This document shows, one piece after another, positions 1-9,324 of a DNA stretch of 64,000 nucleotides. This DNA is from Bacteroides sp. (GTDB taxonomy: Bacteria > Bacteroidota > Bacteroidia > Bacteroidales > Bacteroidaceae): NCBI GenBank assembly GCA_021202275.1, contig JAJQDI010000023.1, forward strand, positions 82,628 through 146,627, written 5' to 3'. The notes below the pieces were generated by a model. The model had not been told where the DNA came from, did no database searches, and worked only from the letters and a program-made list of their open reading frames with translations. How positions within the stretch are numbered: position 1 is the first letter of the stretch; every line of letters starts with the position of its first letter. The position numbers and the translations under genes are program-made.

Positions 1-21
1 GGGCGCTTTTCCCGTTACACA

Positions 22-43
22 ATTCTAACTGAAGAGTTGGAAT
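22..43. other. Short stem-loop downstream of the T6SS locus
   Basis: A 9-bp arm at 22-30 pairs with 35-43 around a 4-base loop, with one imperfect pair. It lies 45 bases past the stop of the last minus-strand gene. No clear T-run follows on the minus strand, so a terminator role is only a guess. Confidence 0.25.
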
Positions 44-88
44 ATATATAGACTTGTCTTTTCATTTCATTGTATCAGCCAATTGCTT

Positions 89-1222
89 TTATGGGATCCT
101 TACCTGAAGAATAAAAAGTCCTCCGTCTTCTTGCCATGCATAATTCCGGTAAAGGGCTTTTTGACCATGGAAGACTATGGGATGAGGGAGAAGTTCTTCC
201 TGCCAGGTTGTACCTGAATCTTCACTGTAATAATAGGAGGTTTTTGTTCCTTTTTCAATAAAAGTACCTATATATCCGTTACTTATTGTATAATAACCTG
301 TCTCTCCGGGAAATGCTACGGTTAAAACGTCCTGGTTATTGATATGTAAGATCTTTTTGGTGGAGGCCATCGCCGGATATTCCATTTCCATTAATTTTTG
401 ATCATATAGTTCCACATAGTATTCTCCTGTACTATCGTCTTTGATCATTCTGCCATATTCCATCGTCTCCTGTGGAGTACCCGGTAGAGTCGTTCGTGTT
501 ATTTCTTTGCTTTCTGTATGGTATAATAAGGCAGTCCGGGATTGCTCTACCGGAGAAAGGATCACATTCTCAGATAAAAACACACCATTAACTATCAGTT
601 GGCTTTCTTCTTCTGTTAATAAATGAGAAACCCAGTTCATACCCCCGTCAGAAGTGGTCAAAATGTATTTCTTATCTTTTTCTTTAAAACTGATAAAGCC
701 ACGTCGGTTGTCATAGAACTGGCAGGAATAGAATTCTACGTGATTCTTTTCAAAAATAGTTTTCCATGTCCTGCCATGATCTTCCGAAACGAGAAGCTGT
801 TGTAATCCCTCTGTAAACCGATTCACCAGGATGTAGATATTCTCAGATTTCAGTGCACCGAATATTCTTTCTACATTGCCTTGTCCCAGGTCTGATTTTG
901 TAAAATTCATACCACTGTCTTCTGTGTAAAATACAATAGCCTGATTGTTAGCTTTATTGATTCTCCTTTGCTCTTTTCTGGCTGCTTCCCATTCTATTTG
1001 GTGGTAATTACCTACGATGTATCCATGCAGGCTATCCTGAATGTAAAATTGAGATACCTGATAAGGTTTCCGCAACTCTTCAGGTTTCATGCGATATACA
1101 TCTATTTCTTTCCAGTTCATGATAGTATGATTTATATTTTTTGTTTGACATGCGGGAAAAAATACTATACCTATTAGTGCCAGTACATACATGGTATGAT
1201 AGAGTCTGTTCTTTTTCTTCAT
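89..1222 (-). CDS. Beta-propeller (Asp-box) lipoprotein, probable T6SS immunity protein
   Basis: Predicted lipoprotein of about 377 residues. The start at 1222 is preferred because it overlaps the stop of the upstream gene (ATGA) and gives a standard signal peptide: a KKK start, a hydrophobic stretch, then FPAC with the acylated Cys near residue 25. Three or more Asp-box-like motifs are visible (SEDHGRTW, TSDGGMNW, SEDSGTTW), typical of sialidase/BNR beta-propellers. No sialidase catalytic residues were recognised. As the last gene of the locus, directly after an effector-like gene, its likely role is to bind and neutralise that effector in the periplasm. This is inferred from position and export signal only. 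Confidence 0.6.
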   Translation of the reverse strand: MKKKNRLYHTMYVLALIGIVFFPACQTKNINHTIMNWKEIDVYRMKPEELRKPYQVSQFYIQDSLHGYIVGNYHQIEWEAARKEQRRINKANNQAIVFYTEDSGMNFTKSDLGQGNVERIFGALKSENIYILVNRFTEGLQQLLVSEDHGRTWKTIFEKNHVEFYSCQFYDNRRGFISFKEKDKKYILTTSDGGMNWVSHLLTEEESQLIVNGVFLSENVILSPVEQSRTALLYHTESKEITRTTLPGTPQETMEYGRMIKDDSTGEYYVELYDQKLMEMEYPAMASTKKILHINNQDVLTVAFPGETGYYTISNGYIGTFIEKGTKTSYYYSEDSGTTWQEELLPHPIVFHGQKALYRNYAWQEDGGLFILQVRIP

Positions 1223-2099
1223 AGAGTATATTTTCTTTTTCTTTTCAGTTTTTCCAATAAGTTGTTTGCTGTTTTCCATATGGAATAGACTTTTATGAAC
1301 AAATATATATATTTTTCAGCCTCCTGTACAGCTCTCTGAACATCCTGATTCCATTGTTGTACTTGTACCTCCAGTACCTCCCAGATTTGCTTCCAGGTTT
1401 CAGGATCCAGAAACTCTTTTATTTCCGGAGTAGTGGCAATCTTAATTTTATCAGATAATGGTAATCTGACCAATCCGGCATCCAGGTATGCATTTGAATG
1501 GGTAGCAAAGGCAAATTTCCGGAATCTGGAATTATTTAATTCAATATCCGTATAAAATTCATTCACATTTCCCGGATGTATACGATTCCGTTCATTATAT
1601 TTTGTATTGTTCAGAAATTTTTTTCTACCACTCCTTCATCCATATATTCCTGTAGTAGAAGAGTCGTCTCCATTAACCATTCTTGTCCTTTTTCAGATAA
1701 TTCAGGAAAAAGAATCTCATTGAATATTGCACAGTATTTGTATCCATAACTTTTGGAAGTCCTGGGTTTATATCTTCTCCCAAGCCTTGTATACTCATAG
1801 GGAACATCGTCCAGATCTTTGGCAAAGAAATAGTTTAAAGAATCAAAGACAATATTTACCGGAATTTTCACCAAAGGGCCAAGATAATATTCGGGAGGAG
1901 AGAAATGACAGCCTTTGTGTCTTTCCAGAAAATCTTCAAATCTAAAGCGATAATAATCTTTATCTCCGGTTGTGATTTTATTAGGTTGTCTGTTACAGAT
2001 CAAAAGAAGTATTTTTTTATCACTTCCGATACCATTTTTTTTGCTTTGTAACTGTAGTCCGATCTCTTTGTTGGTTGTCTGGTCAAATGTTTTGCTCAT
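1219..2099 (-). CDS. Putative T6SS effector, possible cysteine hydrolase (frame broken)
   Basis: Two open frames read as one protein: 1611-2099 (162 residues) and a second part ending at 1219. Adding one A to the A7 run (T7 on the plus strand, 1618-1624) joins them without a stop, giving about 292 residues. The first part contains YKYCAIFNEI followed by a long acidic helix (EKGQEWLMETTLLLQEYMDE). The second contains FAFATHSNAY. The Cys and His in these blocks could form a catalytic pair like that of NlpC/CHAP-type hydrolases, but I cannot name the family with certainty. The C-terminus is a predicted amphipathic helix ending in basic residues. The gene follows an extended Hcp gene by a few bases and precedes a lipoprotein, the usual cargo-immunity order. 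Confidence 0.5.
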
Positions 2100-2103
2100 G
2101 GCA

Positions 2104-2790
2104 TTAAATTTTAAAGTTTTGCACTTCTACTACTCCATTTCTGCCAACTTGGGTTTCTACTTCTAAAGTATCTCCCCAAGGTAGTTCCATTTTGAATTCA
2201 ATGTCCTCACCTTCTGCAAAACCGCGTGTTTCTCCATATAAAGTTACGATACCGTCTGCCGGGATCTGGTCTATTTCCCGTTCTCCCCTGGCATCTTTCC
2301 ATATCACTTTCACTATCTCCTTTGCTACTTCATCAGGTACAGGTATATTGCCTGGCTTTATCTCTTCCTTATACTGATCCCACCAGAATCCATAAGTCTG
2401 TGGAAATCTTCTGTCGATTTTTAACGTGCAGTTGATATCCATCCGCAAGGGGGTGATGGAGATCGTCTGTGTCATGGGCTGGCCGGAGTTGCCCCACAGG
2501 GTTTCACCTGCCGCATAGATATAACCTTCCTGCCATTCAATAGTTCGGATAGTCATGTAGTTCTCTTCATCTACAAATTCAAGTTTACCAGGTACGGATA
2601 CAGGTTCTTTGGTGAACATTCTTTCCAGTAGCAATGTACTTTCTGTGGATTCTAACATCAGTAGGATCTCTCCCGAAAGCATGCCTCCCTGCGGATAGCC
2701 TTTAGAGTTTACTTTACGATGGAATCCATATCGGCACCTGAGTATCGGAAACGAATCATTGGCCAGGGTTAATGTCACTTTGATTGGCAT
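2104..2790 (-). CDS. tssD: Hcp-family tube protein (TssD) with C-terminal extension
   Basis: About 228 residues against about 130 for a plain TssD. The first 130 residues match the Bacteroidota Hcp fold: TLTLANDSFPILRCRYGFHR, a basic-polar region with NSKGYPQGGMLSGEI, and a VKIxITPLRMDI-like closing strand. The start MPIKV at 2790 fits the family N-terminus better than an ATG eight codons upstream. After QTYGFWWDQY there is a beta-rich extension with GIVTLYGETRGFAEGEDIEF, which resembles the sandwich segments in the PAAR-like protein and effectors of this locus. Such an extension could hold the cargo encoded just downstream. It is the only Hcp on this side of the locus, next to tssR. Confidence 0.75.
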   Translation of the reverse strand: MPIKVTLTLANDSFPILRCRYGFHRKVNSKGYPQGGMLSGEILLMLESTESTLLLERMFTKEPVSVPGKLEFVDEENYMTIRTIEWQEGYIYAAGETLWGNSGQPMTQTISITPLRMDINCTLKIDRRFPQTYGFWWDQYKEEIKPGNIPVPDEVAKEIVKVIWKDARGEREIDQIPADGIVTLYGETRGFAEGEDIEFKMELPWGDTLEVETQVGRNGVVEVQNFKI

Positions 2791-2834
2791 GTTGTGTGTA
2801 TGTATAAGGTTCATTCATATACTTATTTGGGGGG

Positions 2835-5246
2835 TCACGGCAGGGCTTGCAAAGGAAGAAAGAAATAGGTTTCTCCTGCCGGAGAAGTCACCTCTTCCAC
2901 TGGTACGGCAAGTGCTTCTATTTGTCCTTTGGATTCTTCGAAATATTCGATCAGCAGATCCAGTTGTTTGTCAGAGAAGCGCGATCTTTTCTTCAGTCCT
3001 TTGAGGGTGACCCCTCCCAGTTGAGGAGAAAGTGTCGGTTGGGTGGTGATGTATTCCTGGGCCCGGGCAAGGGTAAGTCTGCCTGGTTTGCCTTCGATCA
3101 CACAGTTTTTCAGAGCATGCAGATACGTTCTGCGCAGGTGTTTGCGGATTTTCCGGGTAGACTGATAGAAAGAGGTTTCCATCGTTTCTTTGGTCACTGT
3201 GCCGATACTGTCCCGTTTGGTTACCGCCAGGTCTGCCGGTATATCCCGCAGGCTTTTGCGCACTTTCTTCACATGACGTACCTTCACCCTCCTGCCTGCT
3301 GGTACCTCTCCTTTGAGATCCGGCTTGCGGGAGGATAGCTTTTCTACAAATTCCTTTACTTCCTCCAGTTCATCCCCAGTGAGAAGCAGTCCCATCGGGG
3401 CCATACTGACCGAATCCAACGGCAACCCGATCCTTTCGGTAACTGTCACTTGATGGGGCATCGTCTTGCGGAATGCGCTACCAATATGCGGATCGATCGG
3501 GGATTGCGGTTCAATGCCCAGCTGTGCGGCGATCTCCGGCACAAACCGGCTCCGGTGGCGCCCTACCTGTGCGAATGCTTTGTCCAGGCTGGAAATAAGG
3601 GTAAGGTTGTCCCTCTCTATCTGTCTGACCATCGAATCGACACCTGCGATAAACAGTTCTGTTTCGGCAAACCGCCTTTTCTCAGGAAATACCACCATAC
3701 CCTGTGACATACTCCGGACGGGGAAATCCAGCGCGTAGACATTTTTCGCTCCTTCCAGGAAAACGTCTGTCCGACGTATCTGGTCCGAATATACCAGGAT
3801 CTCCTGTTTGCTTTTCCGGTAGAAAGCAGCGTACCCTTCGATGAGTTCAAGCGATTGCAGTACGAAGTTGTTGTAACTGTCTTCATTGTCTGCATATACC
3901 TGATAGCTCATCAACCGGCAATTGTTACGGATCAGGCCACTGTAGAGATGAGCAGGCAGTTTTTTCAGCGACGAATGTTCTCCGACCAGTACGATCAGGT
4001 TAGTAGCCTCCGGTTCGCCGGAAGCCAGACGCAGGGCATCTTCCAGGGTCTTTACAAACACAGCAGAGTCACCCGGTGTGACAGATTGGCACGCCTCTAT
4101 CACCTGTTCACTGAAAGAGAGATAATCCCGGCCCGGAGAGATTGTTTTTCCACCGATGGTAGCCGCGAACCGGTAATCAAAGTCTCCCGCGGATACTTCG
4201 AACACCGGTTTCAGGTTTTGCACGGCATTGGAGAGGATCGGCAATTGCCAGATTACATGCGTAGAGGGGGCAAACGAAAAGATCACATTCACTTTCCTGA
4301 GCCGGGCAGCGATTTCCCGGCTCTGTTCCAGGGTGATGGCCTGGCCATTAACGTTATAGATCCGGTTGTTGCTGTGGTCGATCAGCTCTCTGGTATCCAG
4401 TGTCCGGAACAGCAGTGCCGTATCGGTTCGGTGGGCAAACAGCATCGGGCTCAGGGAGACCGGGGAGTGGGAGAGAGGTAGCAGTCGCGTGCCGCTACTT
4501 TCCGGAACGAAAGTCCCGGCAGACACATCCGGTGGTTGGCTGAGTGCCAGCCGTTGTCCGAAAGGAACCACCAGCGAAGCATCTACCCAGCCCACAACCT
4601 GTTCTTCCACCCCTTCCGGTGTCAGTCCCGTTTTCCGGGCGAGCAGTATCCTGTCGCCCGCATCGGAGGATTTCAGTTCATACACAATATGCCCCGGTGC
4701 CACGCTGCCAAATGCCGTTTCCAGCTTCGGGTCGCTGTATACCCGGATGGAATCATGGCTGAAATGCTTCTCCGCTTCCAGGATCATTTCGCAATCGGTC
4801 AGTGCCGTCAGACTTTTGAGCTTAATGCCGTTGCGGATCTCCGTCAGGGAGTTGTTGAAAAGCAACAGCAGGTCTTTGTGGAGCCATCCGTAGAACTCCG
4901 CCTCTTTGTGTTTCACCAGCCGCAGGTTTTTCAATACCACAGGGTCGTATTTGATCAGTTTGTAATAGTCTCCCTTCCTGCCAATTACCAGCATGGGCTC
5001 CATAAATCCCAGTTCCTGTTGCGGCAGGGCGCCTCCGGGTTCCATCGTAGCCACGTTACCCTGCCGGTCCGAATAGACCACCCACGGCTGTTTATTGATC
5101 TCCGAACGTTCCGACTTTACGTGTTCATAATTGTAATTTACCGAATGGTCTCTCGGCACTTTCCTGGCCCGTGACAGGAAGTGTACCGGTCCGCAGGAAG
5201 AGAGGGTAACCAATGCCAGAAGTATACTGATTTTTCTTGATTTCAT
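2835..5246 (-). CDS. tssR: T6SS membrane-complex lipoprotein TssR
   Basis: Large predicted lipoprotein of 803 residues, with signal peptide and lipobox (LSSC, Cys about 18). Length, export signal and position at the end of the tssN/K/G/Q/O/P series match TssR, a component found only in the Bacteroidota T6SS, where TssN, Q, O, P and R replace the TssJLM membrane complex. The N-terminal part looks like SH3-type beta segments (WVVYSDRQGN, YYKLIKYDP). The middle (about 290-480) has alternating strands and helices, with a DTREL and LIVLVGEHSS pattern that fits a von Willebrand A-like domain. The C-terminal part is helical and very basic. It would act in the periplasm. The frame is intact, and it starts 10 bases after the stop of the PKD-domain gene. 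Confidence 0.8.
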   Translation of the reverse strand: MKSRKISILLALVTLSSCGPVHFLSRARKVPRDHSVNYNYEHVKSERSEINKQPWVVYSDRQGNVATMEPGGALPQQELGFMEPMLVIGRKGDYYKLIKYDPVVLKNLRLVKHKEAEFYGWLHKDLLLLFNNSLTEIRNGIKLKSLTALTDCEMILEAEKHFSHDSIRVYSDPKLETAFGSVAPGHIVYELKSSDAGDRILLARKTGLTPEGVEEQVVGWVDASLVVPFGQRLALSQPPDVSAGTFVPESSGTRLLPLSHSPVSLSPMLFAHRTDTALLFRTLDTRELIDHSNNRIYNVNGQAITLEQSREIAARLRKVNVIFSFAPSTHVIWQLPILSNAVQNLKPVFEVSAGDFDYRFAATIGGKTISPGRDYLSFSEQVIEACQSVTPGDSAVFVKTLEDALRLASGEPEATNLIVLVGEHSSLKKLPAHLYSGLIRNNCRLMSYQVYADNEDSYNNFVLQSLELIEGYAAFYRKSKQEILVYSDQIRRTDVFLEGAKNVYALDFPVRSMSQGMVVFPEKRRFAETELFIAGVDSMVRQIERDNLTLISSLDKAFAQVGRHRSRFVPEIAAQLGIEPQSPIDPHIGSAFRKTMPHQVTVTERIGLPLDSVSMAPMGLLLTGDELEEVKEFVEKLSSRKPDLKGEVPAGRRVKVRHVKKVRKSLRDIPADLAVTKRDSIGTVTKETMETSFYQSTRKIRKHLRRTYLHALKNCVIEGKPGRLTLARAQEYITTQPTLSPQLGGVTLKGLKKRSRFSDKQLDLLIEYFEESKGQIEALAVPVEEVTSPAGETYFFLPLQALP

Positions 5247-5256
5247 ACAGAAAGTA

Positions 5257-6171
5257 TTAGTGCGGACCGGAAGTTACAGCCGCTGTTTTTTCATACTGCA
5301 GCACCACGATATGGTCCAGGCATTCATTCTCCGGGTCGGCAGACTCCACATACACCGTTTCAATCACCGTATTGTTTGCGCCGGCAAACCTTAGTCCCTG
5401 GCAGTATGAGTAAAAATCGTTCCGCTTGTTGTTATTCACCGTCACCAGTACGTCCGGATCACCGCACAGATATTTCTCCAGGATGTAGTTGTAGTGGCTG
5501 TTAAAAGATCTGCCATCGGCAATGTGCTGCAACCGTACCCGGATGTCGTTGCTGGCCACCGTGATGGCATCCAGACTGTCGGTCTCCATGTATTTGGGGA
5601 GCACTTCGATCGTATGATAGATCGGATACTGCGTATTCTCAGTCGTGAGCCTGACCTGGTAGATTCCGTGGTTCTGGTAAGCATAGATCGCGGTTTTCTC
5701 CCGTGAGTCGATAATCCCACTCTCTCCGAACTCCCATTTCCAGTCCTGATCGCTACCTTCGGCGGCAAACATCACATACTCTCCCTGTATGGCCTGGCTG
5801 GCTGCATGGATACGTATCACATACTCGTTCCGGCTGTCCGAACTGCGGAGTCTTACCCGTACCAGGAAAAGTTTCTCCTGCTCCCCGTCCACCCGCAGAC
5901 GGATCTGGTAGCGCCCTTCGTCGGGAAACTGATACTGTCCGGAGCGTTCGTCGCTGTAGTCTCCGTTGCCGAATTCCCAGAGCCAGCTCCCGGCTCCCGG
6001 TGTACTGTCTGTAAAGTGTATGTATTCGCCCAGTGTGATCTCTGAAGCCGATACCGAAGCGCTGATCAGTCGGTTGCTGCTGCAAGAACGCGCCGTGACA
6101 AAGATCACCCCTATGACTGCCGCGATCACTACCAGAGCGATCAGCGATCGTATATTAAAAAATTTATCCAT
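5257..6171 (-). CDS. tssP: PKD-domain membrane protein, TssP-type T6SS component
   Basis: 304 residues. A single N-terminal transmembrane helix (about 9-27) anchors a periplasmic region with two PKD-like modules, seen as WLWEFGNGDYS and WKWEFGESGIIDS, each followed by a strand ending in Y-Q-(I/V)-R-L. The C-terminal 90 residues resemble a separate alpha/beta domain. The reported order of the Bacteroidota membrane-complex genes is tssN-Q-O-P-R, which places this gene as tssP. I assign it by order, PKD content and topology rather than by alignment. It probably bridges the inner-membrane part and TssR. Confidence 0.65.
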   Translation of the reverse strand: MDKFFNIRSLIALVVIAAVIGVIFVTARSCSSNRLISASVSASEITLGEYIHFTDSTPGAGSWLWEFGNGDYSDERSGQYQFPDEGRYQIRLRVDGEQEKLFLVRVRLRSSDSRNEYVIRIHAASQAIQGEYVMFAAEGSDQDWKWEFGESGIIDSREKTAIYAYQNHGIYQVRLTTENTQYPIYHTIEVLPKYMETDSLDAITVASNDIRVRLQHIADGRSFNSHYNYILEKYLCGDPDVLVTVNNNKRNDFYSYCQGLRFAGANNTVIETVYVESADPENECLDHIVVLQYEKTAAVTSGPH

Positions 6172-6196
6172 CGGTTTGTGCTGTTTGCCTGTTTGG

Positions 6197-6706
6197 CTAT
6201 TTGTTGTTCTTCCGTTCCTCCTTCTTCCGGTTCAGTCCCAGTTCGCAGTCTTCCAGGTTACGTTTCAGGTACTCCAGGTTGGCTGTCAGGCTCCACAGGT
6301 ATTGCCGGTCGCTGAACCACATCTGGTAGAAATCACTGATATGCAGGAACATAATGTATCTCTTGTCATGGCGGTTGTCTTCGTACAACTTGCGTATCTC
6401 ATTGATGATATACTGGATATCATTCTTTTCGTACACTGCGTTCACTCCCGGATCGTATGCCGCAATGCGTGCGGTGAGCAGGTCGCTTACCGCCACATTC
6501 TGCTCCTGTACCCTGCGGAAACTCTGTTGCCGTTCCATTTTGATCTGTACACTGTCTTTGCGCGAAAAGATATGGTTGAGGTTGTTGCCCGCCACAAACA
6601 GCCAGGCCAGTAGTCCGGTCCCCAGGGCGAAAAGCAGGAACACATATATCATTCCTCCGATCCGCTCGTTGCGGTTGATGTAGTTTTTTGTCGTACTGTT
6701 CTTCAT
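6197..6706 (-). CDS. tssO: T6SS transmembrane protein, TssO-type
   Basis: 169 residues. One N-terminal transmembrane helix (about 18-40, MIYVFLLFALGTGLLAWLFV) is followed by a charged, helical, probably coiled-coil periplasmic part ending in a basic tail. This is the architecture of TssO, a small bitopic subunit of the Bacteroidota-specific T6SS membrane complex. It lies between the similar upstream gene (stop at 6713) and the PKD gene. TssO and TssQ are small proteins of the same shape, so the two names could be swapped here. The assignment relies on the order tssNQOPR. Confidence 0.65.
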   Translation of the reverse strand: MKNSTTKNYINRNERIGGMIYVFLLFALGTGLLAWLFVAGNNLNHIFSRKDSVQIKMERQQSFRRVQEQNVAVSDLLTARIAAYDPGVNAVYEKNDIQYIINEIRKLYEDNRHDKRYIMFLHISDFYQMWFSDRQYLWSLTANLEYLKRNLEDCELGLNRKKEERKNNK

Positions 6707-6712
6707 CTCTCC

Positions 6713-7210
6713 TTAATTTCCTGTGTGACTGAATATCATTTTCCTGGCTTCTGCCCGGTTGTCCTGTATGCAACGCTGCAGGTCGCCCTTTACCATATCC
6801 ACCTGTGAGTTGAGCAGCCGGATCGAATCTTTCACCTGCAGCACCGTGTTCACCTGTGCCGACATCTTGCCATATAGCAGGGCTTCTCCACTCTCCAGCT
6901 GGTCCAGCGTGGAGATGAGGCTCATCTTCTGCGAACTGATTCGGTTTTGCAACACCACTTCGTTGACCCGGTTGTTCGAGTTCAGGAGGGTCAGGTTGTA
7001 ATACAGGGAATCTACTTTTTCCGTGAGGTTGATCTGTCGGGCAAACGAAGCGTCGTATTGCTGCGAACGGATGTCCATTCGTACCACTTCGCGTTCGGCC
7101 GTCTGTATAAACGCCCCTATACAGGCCGCGCCGGTCAGTATGGAGCAGCACATCGCCACGGTGAATAGAAGGTAGCCTCTGGTCACTTCTCTACTGTTCT
7201 TTGCTTTCAT
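6713..7210 (-). CDS. tssQ: T6SS transmembrane protein, TssQ-type
   Basis: 165 residues, with one N-terminal membrane helix (about 13-35) and a long helical, heptad-like region (about 60-150). No lipobox is present although Cys residues occur in the helix. It overlaps the 3' end of tssG by 20 bases, so the two are probably translationally coupled. In transcription order it is the first of the four envelope genes, matching tssQ in the order tssNQOPR. A TssO identity is the alternative. Confidence 0.55.
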   Translation of the reverse strand: MKAKNSREVTRGYLLFTVAMCCSILTGAACIGAFIQTAEREVVRMDIRSQQYDASFARQINLTEKVDSLYYNLTLLNSNNRVNEVVLQNRISSQKMSLISTLDQLESGEALLYGKMSAQVNTVLQVKDSIRLLNSQVDMVKGDLQRCIQDNRAEARKMIFSHTGN

Positions 7211-8159
7211 CTGTCGTTATTTTTCTTTTGAGTGTTGAATTGACTCCCAGTATGCAGGGAAGTTGTGGATGGCTGGGGCGGCAGCTCCGGTCTTCCTGCC
7301 GGGGTATTACCACGATCCGGAAGTCTGCACTGTGGGGAAGGAACAGCCGGAGCAGCTCTTCCAGGATCCGGCGGCGTTCTCCTCCCGGAAGCAACTCTTT
7401 GAGATGCTCCCGATGCGGTGTCACACCCACCCGGATATACCGGTCGGGGAATGTCCCTTTCAGCAGTGCGTTTACTCCCAGCCGCATGGCACCCAGTCGT
7501 GGATACCTCACCTGCGGTATCTCCCGGCTCCCGGCCCACGCGAGGTGAATGCCGTATCCGGTGATCCGGGAAATGGCTCCTGCAATGTCCCGGTGGCGGT
7601 TGCGTATGTCGGAGACATGGGGGATCGTGCGTACAAACAGTAGCGCCGTGCGCAGATCCATCTGCCGGACCACCGGCCAGAGTTGTGCCAGCGTATCTGC
7701 CAGTGTGCGGTGTTTGCCGGGACGGTCGTAACCGAGTTCGGTCAGTTGCAGGTCTATCCGGGTACGCTCTACCTCGGCCTCATACAAGGAGAAAAACCTC
7801 CGGATGTAAAACTCCTTTTTCTGCTGGTCCCGCAGCGTTTCCAATACCCGTTCGCGGGAGTTGCTTTTCTGCCCGGCGGTATCGTGAAACAATCCTTCGG
7901 GCAGGTTGTCGTAGATACCCGGCCGGTTGGTACGCATCAGCAGCACATCCTTTCCGTTGCCTTCGTAGTCCCGTTTCACATCCACCTCCACGATCTCTTT
8001 ATCGGTCTTCCGCGCGCCCGGCTGCCGGCGCAGCACCACGATCCGGTCGGGGTCGATGCCGTTGTCTACCATCCCCGCCGCCACCACATCGCTGCGCAGG
8101 TCGCTGCCGATTGTATTGATGTATTCCAGGTTTTCTCTGTCTATCATCTGCTGCGGCAT
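7191..8159 (-). CDS. tssG: T6SS baseplate protein TssG
   Basis: About 322 residues from the ATG at 8159, which shares bases with the TAA stop of tssK (TAATG junction); a longer upstream reading is not needed. The sequence has the TssG pattern: a conserved DLRSDVVAAG start, an FHDTAG-type segment followed by an ERxxxLLxQxxKEFxxRRFFSLYE-like helix, and later HVSDIRNRHRDI and RYPRLGAMRLGVNALL blocks. TssG works with TssF, TssE and TssK in the baseplate wedge. It sits in the run tssK-tssG-tssQ with tight or overlapping junctions. Confidence 0.8.
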   Translation of the reverse strand: MPQQMIDRENLEYINTIGSDLRSDVVAAGMVDNGIDPDRIVVLRRQPGARKTDKEIVEVDVKRDYEGNGKDVLLMRTNRPGIYDNLPEGLFHDTAGQKSNSRERVLETLRDQQKKEFYIRRFFSLYEAEVERTRIDLQLTELGYDRPGKHRTLADTLAQLWPVVRQMDLRTALLFVRTIPHVSDIRNRHRDIAGAISRITGYGIHLAWAGSREIPQVRYPRLGAMRLGVNALLKGTFPDRYIRVGVTPHREHLKELLPGGERRRILEELLRLFLPHSADFRIVVIPRQEDRSCRPSHPQLPCILGVNSTLKRKITTDESKEQ

Positions 8160-9310
8160 TAATCGGTGATACTCCAGGATCTTTTGGGTGTGCCCGATTC
8201 CATCTCCTGGCTGCGTTCCGAAACCACAATGCTCTCCTTGTGTTGTCCGATGAATTCCAGGCGGGCCAGCCGTTCCCACAGTTCGGAGAGGGTACGCAGG
8301 AAGTTCTCGCTTCGTACCATCATGGCCCGCAGGTTGTCGTGCTCATACATGATCTCCAGCGTGTCGGCCAGCAGTTCTTTGAACGATCCGGGCGATACAT
8401 CGGTCCATTCGTAGAAGTACTTCAGCATCTCCTCCTGCTGGCGGCTGCTGATCAGCGTAAGGGCAGCGTAGCAGGTATGGGCCGTACTGGCCACGTAATT
8501 GATGATCTCCACCGGAGGTGCCAGCCGACCCCTGTTGCGGAAATCGAAATAGATCCGGGCGATGTAGAGCAGCAGGTCGCGGCACATGCCCTGTATGTTC
8601 ACGGCCAGTTCGCTGCGGTTGGCACGCTCCTGTATCTTGTCTATAATGGCTTTGGACGATTTTTCCAGGCTGCTAAACATTGTAGCAAACCGGTTGTAAT
8701 AGTCGGTCAGGTCGGGGTGCGACGACATACTGGCGCACGGCGGTATATACTGGCTGTCTACCACATAGCGTTCGCCGTCTTTACGCAGCCTTCCAATCGT
8801 GAGGAAATGGTGTCCAAACTCCTGCGTGTTGATCTCTCCTGCCGGCATCACATAGAGCGCGTAGGTACTCTGGCAGTCAGGATGGCGCGGCGGCTGCTCG
8901 TTGGGGTCGGGAATCCCTGAGGGAGTGCGTTTGAAGGGGTCTACCGAGAGGATGATGTCCCACTGCCGTATGTCGCGGTTGCGTACATTGGTATCCTGTG
9001 CAGGCGAATAGCTTTTGATCAGGGGGCCGCCGTTTTCCTGCGCTTCAAAGCAGATGCGGAATCCGGAAGCGGTCACGGCGTTGCAACTGTACAGGTTCAC
9101 CTCGATGTGCCCGGTGACGTGCTCGTTCACCCGGATGCCGTTGTAACTATCTGCGGCGGTTCCGGCCGGCAGCAATCCGTAGTTGCAGCCGTTCAGTCCC
9201 AGCCCTGCTGTATCCGCAATCGCGGAGAGAAAGAAGTTTTCGCTCTGGATAAACTGGTCGGCCCGTATCTCCATGCTGTCTACCCAGTTCACCTGTTTTA
9301 TTCTGCTCAT
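8159..9310 (-). CDS. tssK: T6SS baseplate protein TssK
   Basis: 383 residues, intact. The N-terminus (VNWVDSMEIRADQFIQSENF) is the Bacteroidota version of the TssK opening, which in Proteobacteria reads as W-x-x-G-M-x-L-x-P-Q-H-F. A shoulder region with strands follows, then a helical bundle (about 200-290) and a small C-terminal head. TssK joins the baseplate wedges to the membrane complex. Here the partner is expected to be TssN, whose gene lies directly upstream. The TAATG junction with tssG suggests coupled translation. Confidence 0.85.
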   Translation of the reverse strand: MSRIKQVNWVDSMEIRADQFIQSENFFLSAIADTAGLGLNGCNYGLLPAGTAADSYNGIRVNEHVTGHIEVNLYSCNAVTASGFRICFEAQENGGPLIKSYSPAQDTNVRNRDIRQWDIILSVDPFKRTPSGIPDPNEQPPRHPDCQSTYALYVMPAGEINTQEFGHHFLTIGRLRKDGERYVVDSQYIPPCASMSSHPDLTDYYNRFATMFSSLEKSSKAIIDKIQERANRSELAVNIQGMCRDLLLYIARIYFDFRNRGRLAPPVEIINYVASTAHTCYAALTLISSRQQEEMLKYFYEWTDVSPGSFKELLADTLEIMYEHDNLRAMMVRSENFLRTLSELWERLARLEFIGQHKESIVVSERSQEMESGTPKRSWSITD

Positions 9311-9324
9311 ATCGTGTGTATGTA

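Noticed and set aside
4366..4893. Long plus-strand frames inside the tssR gene and similar ones inside tssF, tssI and the GH genes
   Set aside because: They are shadows of the strong minus- or plus-strand coding frames, without family motifs or upstream signals.
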